From CAYSIX01 sp964431205 (GTDB taxonomy: Bacteria; Planctomycetota; Phycisphaerae; Phycisphaerales; Phycisphaeraceae), in assembly GCA_964431205.1 (NCBI GenBank), contig CAYSIX010000228.1, positions 1 through 6,370 of the forward strand: a stretch of 6,370 nucleotides of DNA, read 5' to 3'. The stretch's first letter is position 1, and every line of letters starts with the position of its first letter. The position numbers and the translations under genes are program-made. Below the pieces are notes generated by a model, which saw nothing but the letters and a program-made list of their open reading frames with translations, was not told where the DNA came from and made no database searches. Positions 1-5,589 of this stretch are shown here, piece after piece.

Positions 1-2
1 GG

Positions 3-56
3 GCGCTGCTGGACCGTGAGCTGCCGACGATGGGGTTCGTGCTGGGCAAGCGGTGA
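3..56 (+). CDS. C-terminal tail of an unidentified protein (5' truncated by window edge)
   Basis: An open frame entering from the left edge ends at a TGA at 54-56 and encodes ALLDRELPTMGFVLGKR. Sixteen of its 17 sense codons end in G or C, which matches real genes in this window and supports coding. The tail ends in a small basic segment and has no recognisable domain, so no function is assigned. It runs toward the minus-strand gene ending at 131, so the two are convergent. The call rests only on codon bias and context. Confidence 0.5.
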   Translation, partial: ALLDRELPTMGFVLGKR

Positions 57-91
57 GGGGTGTACGCGCGGGGGTGAGCGATCCGGGCCAA

Positions 92-106
92 GGCCGCTGC
101 GCGGCC
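92..106. terminator. Small GC hairpin between convergent genes (possible terminator)
   Basis: GGCCGC (92-97) and GCGGCC (101-106) form a perfect 6-bp stem around a TGC loop. It sits in the 74-bp gap between the end of the truncated + strand gene and the end of the minus-strand gene. There is no T-tract on either side, so it is not a canonical intrinsic terminator. In such G+C-rich DNA a stem of this size can arise by chance. Confidence 0.2.
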
Positions 107-130
107 ATGACCCGGCGTCCAGAAGCACAT

Positions 131-646
131 TCAGCGAGACGCCTCGACGCGCTGGACGTAGAACATCGAGTCGGCGGCGCGGGGCCCGACCATGTGGTAA
201 CTGATGGGAAACGGTGTGCCGCGGCTGGCGTAGGCTTCGAAGATCTGGCGCCCCCACTCGAACTGCTGCTCGATGTTCTTCTCGATGCGGCGGGCGTCGG
301 CGTTGGGGATGAACTGCCGGGTCAGGTAGTTCCAGTTGGGGTCGAGGCGGATGAGCAGGTGTCCCTCGTTCCACTCGATGGGGTAGCCGTGGACATAGCC
401 CTCGCCGGTGCCGGGCGTGTGGAACCAGTAGCAGATGAAGCGGTCCTTCTCGGCGGTGGAGGTGTCCTGGGTGCCGCCGACGAGCAGCTTGGCGTGGCTG
501 ACGCGGACGGGGGTGACGCCCCAGCGTTTGCGCGCGATCCAGAGGCGTCGTTCGCGGGCGTCGAACAGGCCGACGTGGGCGTAGTCCACGCGCAGCTTAT
601 CCGTGCAGAACTGCTTGTTGATCCGGCGTTCAGCGGACACGGGCAT
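131..646 (-). CDS. Hypothetical protein, 171 residues
   Basis: I do not recognise this family. The product is 171 residues, soluble in appearance, with no signal peptide or membrane segment. It is rich in aromatic residues: several Trp (for example W36, W42, W74, W92, W105) and many Tyr and Phe. A distinctive stretch at about 83-105 reads GYVHGYPIEWNEG and continues to LDPNW. A charged, probably helical stretch follows at about 114-137 (DARRIEKNIEQQFEWGRQIFEAY). This ordered, hydrophobically patterned protein is more convincing than any competing frame. The start is the ATG at 646-644. No clear Shine-Dalgarno sequence precedes it, so the start is uncertain. The gene is divergent from the gene at 800 and convergent with the tail at 3-56, so it is probably transcribed alone. 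An enzyme is possible but not shown. Confidence 0.7.
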   Translation of the reverse strand: MPVSAERRINKQFCTDKLRVDYAHVGLFDARERRLWIARKRWGVTPVRVSHAKLLVGGTQDTSTAEKDRFICYWFHTPGTGEGYVHGYPIEWNEGHLLIRLDPNWNYLTRQFIPNADARRIEKNIEQQFEWGRQIFEAYASRGTPFPISYHMVGPRAADSMFYVQRVEASR

Positions 647-720
647 GGTCTCGGGGTGGCAGGGTCGGGGCGGCGTCGAGCGGGATCGGCCGGTTCGGCG
701 GCGGCGTGGCCGGTCGGCGA

Positions 721-750
721 TTGTCGCATCGGGCCGCGGCCCGCTATGTT
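721..750 (+). promoter_or_regulatory. Candidate sigma-70-type promoter with palindrome in spacer
   Basis: TTGTCG at 721-726 and TATGTT at 745-750 each match 4 of 6 consensus positions and are separated by 18 bp. They lie about 50 bp upstream of the start codon at 800. The spacer contains a perfect 14-bp palindrome, CGGGCCGCGGCCCG (730-743), placed where a repressor would block polymerase. The rest of the 647-799 gap shows nothing else I can support. Each element is weak alone. Confidence 0.35.
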
Positions 751-787
751 ATTCGCTGCACGGGGCGAGTGCAGGGGTCTGAGGCAC

Positions 788-793
788 AAGGAG
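788..793 (+). promoter_or_regulatory. Ribosome binding site fixing the start at 800
   Basis: AAGGAG lies 6 nt upstream of the ATG at 800-802. The reading frame stays open far to the left, back to about position 53, so this site decides the start. Upstream of it the frame runs antisense to the 131-646 gene and is not coding. Confidence 0.75.
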
Positions 794-799
794 CGAGGC

Positions 800-1213
800 A
801 TGACGCAGACCGCCGTATCGTTGCCGACCGCGACGGGTCGGCTGGCCGAGGTCCGGGACGGGATGATCGTGCTGGAGGTGCCGGGGACGAGCTATCGGCT
901 GCACCTGGCGGTGGACGCGGCGCCGGCGGCCGAGCCGGGCCAGCGGATCACGGGCACGGTGCAGGGGCGGGCCAAGCGGGTGGACGTGGTGCACACGGGC
1001 GGCCGGTACATCGAGCCGGTGTACGGCCGGCCGCGGCGGATCCAGGGCCGGGTGATCGGCGGCGACCCCGAGACCCGCCGCCTGTTCATCCAGTGCGGCG
1101 TGCCGTTCGTCTGCACGCTCATGCCGGCGCAGAAGCCGCAGGACTTCGCGGTGGGCCAGCTCGTGGCGTGCGACGTCGAACGCGGGGCCCGTTTCGAGCC
1201 GGCGTCGGGGTGA
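800..1213 (+). CDS. Hypothetical protein, 137 residues, two related beta-rich halves
   Basis: The family is not recognised. The product is 137 residues, with no signal peptide or membrane segment. Alternating hydrophobic residues suggest mostly beta structure. Two segments look like diverged copies: residues 13-56 (GRLAEVRDG... ending PGQRITGTVQG) and residues 83-129 (GRVIGGDPE... ending VGQLVACDVERG). Both run from a GR-hydrophobic start, through a strand pair, to a hydrophobic-GQ-x-(I/V) strand. They are joined by a basic, aromatic linker (about 69-80, RYIEPVYGRPRR). This would fit tandem small barrels such as OB-folds, but that is inference. The start is the ATG after AAGGAG at 788-793. 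The stop codon at 1211-1213 touches the left inverted repeat of the next element. Before that element arrived, this gene and the UDP-xylose synthase gene would have been close, same-strand neighbours, possibly an operon. Confidence 0.75.
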   Translation: MTQTAVSLPTATGRLAEVRDGMIVLEVPGTSYRLHLAVDAAPAAEPGQRITGTVQGRAKRVDVVHTGGRYIEPVYGRPRRIQGRVIGGDPETRRLFIQCGVPFVCTLMPAQKPQDFAVGQLVACDVERGARFEPASG

Positions 1214-1241
1214 CCGCAGATTTCGCCGATGGCGCAGATGG
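1213..1241 (+). repeat. Left inverted-repeat arm, three 9-bp units
   Basis: This arm begins on the final A of the upstream stop codon. It contains three 9-bp units: cgcagattt (1215-1223), cgccgatgg (1224-1232) and cgcagatgg (1233-1241). It pairs with the reverse complement of 1621-1649 at 24 of 29 positions. Its end contributes to the GGAGAGG ribosome binding site of the nuclease gene. Confidence 0.75.
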
Positions 1242-1246
1242 AGAGG
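1240..1246 (+). promoter_or_regulatory. Ribosome binding site fixing the nuclease start at 1252
   Basis: GGAGAGG ends 5 nt before the ATG at 1252-1254. An in-frame GTG at 1210-1212 would add 14 residues encoded by the repeat arm, but it has no purine-rich leader. The ATG also matches where members of this family usually begin. Confidence 0.7.
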
Positions 1247-1251
1247 CGGCG

Positions 1252-1657
1252 ATGCGCGACCGCGACCCACAGACCCATGCGATCATCGGTGCGGCCATGG
1301 AGGTGCATACACGACTGGGTTCGGGTTTTCTGGAGCGGGTGTATCAGGAGGCGCTTGCCGTCGAGCTGACTCAGCGAGGCATCGAGTTCGATCGTGAATT
1401 ATCCTTGCCCACCTATTACAAGGGGGTTCAACTGAACGCCGACTACAAGGCTGATTTCATCTGCTATGCAAGAATTCTGGTGGAGACGAAGGCGATCAAG
1501 GGCCTCACGGACGTCGAGCTGGATCAGGTCATCAATTACCTCAAGGCCACCGGCTTGTCCATCGGGTTGTTGCTGAACTTCGGCACGCCGTCGCTTCAGT
1601 TCCGACGCGTGGTGTCTTCCTCATCGGCGCCATCAGCGTCATCTGCGGTTTCATCCC

Positions 1658-1665
<8 letters not shown>
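1252..1665 (+). CDS. GxxExxY family protein (PD-(D/E)XK nuclease-like)
   Basis: The 137-residue product carries the family signature G-x-x-E-x-x-Y at residues 25-31 (GFLERVY), preceded by the usual GAAMEVHTRLGSG helix. A PD-(D/E)XK-type active-site arrangement is visible: Asp68 in YKADF and Glu78-x-Lys80 in VETKAI. Then comes the helix DVELDQVINYLKAT and the closing strand IGLLLNFG. Family members are about 125 residues, annotated as PD-(D/E)XK nuclease-superfamily proteins of unproven substrate. The natural fold ends near residue 120. Residues 122-137 are a Ser/Ala tail encoded largely by the right inverted repeat. The start follows GGAGAGG at 1240-1246. The stop (1663-1665) overlaps the start of the UDP-xylose synthase gene by 8 nt. 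G+C content in the core is far below that of the neighbours, suggesting transfer. The family call is secure; biochemical activity is not shown. Confidence 0.9.
1621..1649 (-). repeat. Right inverted-repeat arm, three 9-bp units
   Basis: Read on the minus strand, this arm holds the units cgcagatga (1647-1639), cgctgatgg (1638-1630) and cgccgatga (1629-1621), preceded by AC. It mirrors the left arm with five mismatches. In the + strand reading frame it encodes the serine/alanine-rich tail of the nuclease protein. It stops 8 bp short of the next gene's ATG. Confidence 0.75.
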
Positions 1666-2653
<988 letters not shown>

Positions 2654-2723
2654 GCGGCGGCGTGCAAGATCGCGGACGCGGTGGGACATGAACCAATGGG
2701 AAGATGCGCGACGGGGTGGCGAC

Positions 2724-2741
2724 GCGTTCAACGGTGAACGC
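2724..2741. repeat. 7-bp inverted repeat with 4-nt loop upstream of the PEP-CTERM gene
   Basis: GCGTTCA (2724-2730) and TGAACGC (2735-2741) are perfect reverse complements around ACGG. The site lies 71 bp after the UDP-xylose synthase stop and 68 bp before the next start. It has no following T-tract. It could be an operator, a transcript-end hairpin or chance. The rest of the 2654-2809 gap shows no clear promoter. Confidence 0.3.
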
Positions 2742-2798
2742 CCAGCTGCCCTTGCGCGCATTTGCGGACGCCCGGGTCTCTGATGAAACGCCCTGCAC

Positions 2799-2804
2799 GG
2801 GAGG
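2799..2804 (+). promoter_or_regulatory. Ribosome binding site fixing the GTG start at 2810
   Basis: GGGAGG lies 5 nt upstream of GTG at 2810-2812. The in-frame ATG at 2783 and TTG at 2762 have no comparable site. They would also place a long charged extension in front of the signal peptide. Confidence 0.65.
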
Positions 2805-2809
2805 TCGTC

Positions 2810-3724
2810 GTGAGCGAGTTCTGGTCCCCCGGACGCGGTCGATGCCCGCTTCACAAAGGGATCGGACCGCTGGTGATCGTGGCGATGGTGATGCTGCTGG
2901 CGCAGGCATCGCCGGTCTCGGCGGCGCCGCGCGACGTCCAGATGCGCACGGTTGACTTTCGCGGCCAGACCGTCGAGCTGTTCAACTTCGGCGAAGACGC
3001 ACAAAGCCTCGCCGGGTGGCGGTTCTGCACGCACGACAACAACGAGTTCCGCCGATACACGCGGACCAACGCGCTCAACGGCGTGTCGATCGATCCGGGC
3101 GAGTCCTTTTTCATCCATCTGGCCAACGATGCCGGCAATGATCCGAACGACGATCGGATCAACGTCTCGGAGCTCGGCGGCTTCGCCGGGCCCTTCACCA
3201 ACGATGTGTTCTCGGCGGGCCTCTACATGAACTCCGGGTTCGCGATCGGTGCCAACCTCGCCGACCACGTTCAATGGAGTATCGGCGGGGCGGACAACAC
3301 GATCGCGGATGAGCGTTCGGACGAGGCTGAGAGCGGCGGGGTTTGGACGGATCAGAGCGCCTGGATCGCGACGACGTCACAGACGATCCGGCTGGCGTTG
3401 CGGGACGTGACCGGGGGGGTGCTGCACGGGCCAGAGGATTACGCGGTCGTGGTGCCGGGCGACTTCGACACGGACGGGGACGTGGACGCGTTCGACCTGG
3501 GGATCTGGCAGAGCGGGTTCGGGACCGCCTCGGCGGCGCGGCTGGAGGATGGCGACGCCGACGGTGACGGGGACGTGGACGCGTTCGACCTGGGGATCTG
3601 GCAGACGAACTTCGGATTCGGCACGGCGAGCGGGGTGACGACGGTCCCGGAGCCGACCGCGGCGCTGGCGTGGTGCGGCCTGGCGCTGTGGGGCCTGGGG
3701 CGTCAGTGGAACTGGCGGCGGTAA
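2810..3724 (+). CDS. Secreted PEP-CTERM protein with lamin-tail-like and dockerin-type repeats
   Basis: From the GTG start the product has 304 residues. Residues 1-38 form a signal peptide: a basic region to Lys16, the hydrophobic IGPLVIVAMVMLLA, then a likely cut after VSA (36-38). Residues about 43-105 resemble a lamin-tail domain (VELFNFGEDAQSLAGWRF, then NGVSIDPGESFFIHL). Two dockerin-type calcium loops follow 31 residues apart, DFDTDGDVDAFDLGIWQ from 218 and DADGDGDVDAFDLGIWQ from 249. The C-terminus is a PEP-CTERM signal: VPEP (279-282), a hydrophobic stretch and the basic end RQWNWRR. Such tails direct recognition by an exosortase at the inner membrane; no exosortase is in this window. 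The protein is probably surface-attached or matrix-associated; its ligand is unknown. The last 22 bp overlap the convergent AraC gene. Confidence 0.85.
   Translation: MSEFWSPGRGRCPLHKGIGPLVIVAMVMLLAQASPVSAAPRDVQMRTVDFRGQTVELFNFGEDAQSLAGWRFCTHDNNEFRRYTRTNALNGVSIDPGESFFIHLANDAGNDPNDDRINVSELGGFAGPFTNDVFSAGLYMNSGFAIGANLADHVQWSIGGADNTIADERSDEAESGGVWTDQSAWIATTSQTIRLALRDVTGGVLHGPEDYAVVVPGDFDTDGDVDAFDLGIWQSGFGTASAARLEDGDADGDGDVDAFDLGIWQTNFGFGTASGVTTVPEPTAALAWCGLALWGLGRQWNWRR
3473..3605 (+). repeat. 40-bp direct repeat encoding the two dockerin loops
   Basis: Positions 3473-3512 and 3566-3605 are identical over all 40 bases, at a 93-bp (31-codon) offset. Each copy encodes DGDVDAFDLGIWQ plus flanking bases. 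Identity extends through synonymous positions, so the copies arose by recent duplication or have been kept alike by gene conversion. The flanks on both sides differ. Confidence 0.85.
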
Positions 3725-4563
3725 TCTCGGGGCGTCATGCCCTTGAGCTGTCGGAACCGGCGGTTGAAGTTGGACAGGCTCGAGAAGCCGACGTCGAAGC
3801 AGACCTCGGCGATGGAGCGGTCGGACTCCATGAGCAGGCGGCAGGCCTCGCCGACGCGCAGATCGTTGACGTAGGCGACGAACGTTCGGCCGGTGGCGCG
3901 CTTGAAAAACCGGCTGAAGGCGGCGGGGCTCAGGTGCGCGACGGCGGCGGCGTCGGTCTGGGAAAACGGTTCGGCCAGGTGACGGTGGACGTACTGGCAG
4001 ACGCGGTCGATGCGCTCGCTGTCGGTCGCGGTGGGCTGGGCGAGGAATCCCTCGCTGGCCAGCGGTGTGACGTCGCGGGCGGCGGCGAGGCGGGCAAGGA
4101 TCTGCAGCAGCGCGATCAGGCGCGCCGGTCCCTCGAGACCCGGCAGCCGGCGCATCGCCTCGGTGACGGTCTCGGCGGTCCGCGGGCCGAACTTCAACCC
4201 GCGGATCGCCCGGTCGAACAGCCGGCCGATCGCGCGTGTCTCGGCGTGCTCGAAGAACGTCTCGCCCAGGAAGTCTTCACGGAACTGCACGATCACGGCC
4301 TCGTGGCGTCGGATGCGTCCGCCGGTCACGTCTGCCGCCGACGCCCAGGTGTGCGGCAGGTTCGGCCCCAGCAGGATCAGGTCGCCGTCGCGGTAGTCTT
4401 CGATGTGGTCGCCGACGTACCGCCGACCGCGGCTGCGCGCGATCCACGTCAGCTCCAGCTCGGGATGGTAGTGCCACGAGAAGTCGAATCGCGGATCCCG
4501 CCGCCATCGGCACGCGAAGCACTGGTTGCCCGGCGGGTCAATCTTTTCGATCAGCGGCTTCAC
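3703..4563 (-). CDS. AraC-family transcriptional regulator with N-terminal cupin sensor
   Basis: This 286-residue protein is a one-component regulator. The N-terminal half is a cupin-like ligand pocket with an H-x-H-x(3)-E pattern (His31, His33, Glu37 in WHYHPELELTW), followed by the DGDLILLGPNLPHTW segment typical of AraC sensors. The C-terminal AraC DNA-binding domain covers about 185-286: a first helix-turn-helix around DAAAVAHLSPAAFSRFFKRA, and the second with the family signature IAEVCFDVGFSSLSNFNRRF, ending in GMTPRDYRR. The start is GTG at 4563-4561, preceded by AAAAAGG (4579-4573 read on this strand) with a 9-nt spacer. It diverges from the dioxygenase gene across 159 bp, so it probably controls that gene and perhaps itself. 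The effector is unknown; cupin AraC regulators often sense sugars or related small molecules. Its 3' end overlaps the PEP-CTERM gene by 22 bp. Confidence 0.93.
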   Translation of the reverse strand: MKPLIEKIDPPGNQCFACRWRRDPRFDFSWHYHPELELTWIARSRGRRYVGDHIEDYRDGDLILLGPNLPHTWASAADVTGGRIRRHEAVIVQFREDFLGETFFEHAETRAIGRLFDRAIRGLKFGPRTAETVTEAMRRLPGLEGPARLIALLQILARLAAARDVTPLASEGFLAQPTATDSERIDRVCQYVHRHLAEPFSQTDAAAVAHLSPAAFSRFFKRATGRTFVAYVNDLRVGEACRLLMESDRSIAEVCFDVGFSSLSNFNRRFRQLKGMTPRDYRRQFH

Positions 4564-4722
4564 GTTTCGGTACCTTTTTCCGCGATCTTCCGCTCAGACC
4601 CCGAGATTAGAGGCAAAATCATACCATATTCGGCCCCCAACCGCGCAGACACCGCGTCGCTGATCGCCCACAATCAACCACTTTGAGCTGTCCACCGCAA
4701 CCGTCCCAAGGAAAGCCTGCGT
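4564..4722. promoter_or_regulatory. Shared divergent control region of the AraC and dioxygenase genes
   Basis: This 159-bp region separates two divergent starts. It contains an AT-rich island: 4601-4630 is 11 of 30 G+C, in otherwise G+C-rich DNA. Within it, TATGAT on the minus strand (4623-4618) is a good -10 element for the regulator gene, about 55 bp from its start, but no matching -35 is seen at 16-18 bp. That would fit activator-dependent transcription. On the + strand, CATATT (4625-4630) is a weak -10 candidate for the dioxygenase gene. AAGGA at 4708-4712, 10 nt from the ATG at 4723, is that gene's ribosome binding site. I could not identify the operator itself. Confidence 0.4.
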
Positions 4723-5550
4723 ATGCCCACGACCGCCGCGATCGACATCGACTCGCCCTACCACCTGACCCGCGAGCAGGTCGACCGCTTCAACCGCGAG
4801 GGCTTCATCAAGCTCAAGGCGGCGCTATCCCCCGAGGCGATCGAGCACTACGCCGCTCCGATCACCGAGGGCACCCTGGTGCGCAACAAGCTCAAAGACG
4901 TCCCGATGGAACAGCGGACGACGTACCAGAAGGCGTTCATCCAGGTGGCGAACCTCTGGCGTGAGGATGAGGCGGTGCGGGAATTCTGTTTCGGCAAGCG
5001 GTTGGCGCGGATTGCGGCGGAGCTGATGCGCGTCAGCGGCGTGCGGATGTACCACGACCAGGCGCTGTACAAGGAGCCGGGCGGCGGGTTCACCCCCTGG
5101 CACGCCGACCAGCAGTACTGGCCTCTGGCGACCGACCGCTGCGTGACCGCGTGGGTCCCGCTTCAGGAGACGCCCCGCGAGATGGGCCCGCTGGCGTTCG
5201 CCGTCGGCAGCCACACGCTCACGTACGGCCGGGACCTGCCGATCAGCGACGAGAGCGAGCGGAAGATCCAGGCCGCGCTCAAGGAAGCCGACTTTCCCAT
5301 CGATGAAGGCCCGTTCGAGCTCGGCGAGGTCAGCTTCCACCTGGGCTGGACATTCCACCGCGCCGGGCCGAACCACACCGATCAGCCTCGCCGCGTGATG
5401 ACGATCATTTACATGGACGAGCACATGACCCTCAAGGAGCCGGACAACGCCAACCAGCGCAAGGACTGGGAAGTGTGGTGCCCGGGCGCGAAGGTCGGCG
5501 AGGTGATCGACACGCCGCTGAACCCGGTGATCTATTCGGCGTCACGGTAG
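4723..5550 (+). CDS. Phytanoyl-CoA dioxygenase (PhyH) family Fe(II)/2-oxoglutarate oxygenase
   Basis: This 275-residue cytoplasmic oxygenase belongs to the PhyH family, whose members couple 2-oxoglutarate decarboxylation to hydroxylation of small molecules. The N-terminus has the family opening LTREQVDRFNREGFIKLKAAL (15-35). The iron-binding facial triad is visible: His127 and Asp129 in PWHADQQYWPL, and His212 in GWTFHRAGPN. Arg223 or Arg224 (QPRRVMTIIYMDE) is the likely 2-oxoglutarate carboxylate ligand. ALYKEPGGGFTPWHAD and VTAWVPLQETPREMGPLAFAVGSH are typical of the core jelly-roll fold. The family includes enzymes acting on very different substrates, so the substrate here is unknown. The divergent AraC gene suggests inducible expression. 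The convergent agmatine deiminase gene ends 39 bp downstream, and no clear terminator is seen in that gap. Confidence 0.92.
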   Translation: MPTTAAIDIDSPYHLTREQVDRFNREGFIKLKAALSPEAIEHYAAPITEGTLVRNKLKDVPMEQRTTYQKAFIQVANLWREDEAVREFCFGKRLARIAAELMRVSGVRMYHDQALYKEPGGGFTPWHADQQYWPLATDRCVTAWVPLQETPREMGPLAFAVGSHTLTYGRDLPISDESERKIQAALKEADFPIDEGPFELGEVSFHLGWTFHRAGPNHTDQPRRVMTIIYMDEHMTLKEPDNANQRKDWEVWCPGAKVGEVIDTPLNPVIYSASR

Positions 5551-5589
5551 GCGGCGCATGGCGGGGCGATGACCGGGATGTGAGGTGCT

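Larger units (their letters stand above)
1213..1649 (+). mobile_element. Candidate minimal element: GxxExxY nuclease gene bounded by inverted repeats
   Basis: A 437-bp block is bounded by 29-bp imperfect inverted repeats (1213-1241 and 1621-1649, 24 of 29 positions matching). It contains a single gene of the GxxExxY / PD-(D/E)XK-like family. By hand count the core 1381-1500 is 57 of 120 G+C (about 48%), against 46 of 60 (about 77%) in the adjacent 1681-1740. That supports a separate origin. The block abuts the stop codon of the gene before and ends 8 bp from the start of the gene after. No target-site duplication is visible next to the repeats. Whether it moves on its own, is moved by another enzyme, or is a domesticated repeat-nuclease unit cannot be told from one copy. 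Confidence 0.55.

Noticed and set aside
53..799. Long + strand open frame continuing leftward from the 800-1213 gene
   Set aside because: It lies antisense to the well-patterned 131-646 gene, translates to low-complexity Gly/Ala/Val/Asp sequence, and the ribosome binding site at 788-793 marks the real start at 800.
2688..2783. 31-codon + strand ORF ending at a TGATG overlap with a downstream ATG
   Set aside because: It has no good ribosome binding site and no recognisable product. The overlapping ATG at 2783 is not the favoured start of the next gene.
3670..4686. 338-codon + strand open frame
   Set aside because: It is antisense to the AraC regulator, whose sensor and DNA-binding signatures are intact. 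The shadow has no recognisable domain.
4825..5424. 199-codon minus-strand open frame inside the dioxygenase gene
   Set aside because: It is antisense to the PhyH-family gene with complete iron-binding residues, and has no recognisable domain.
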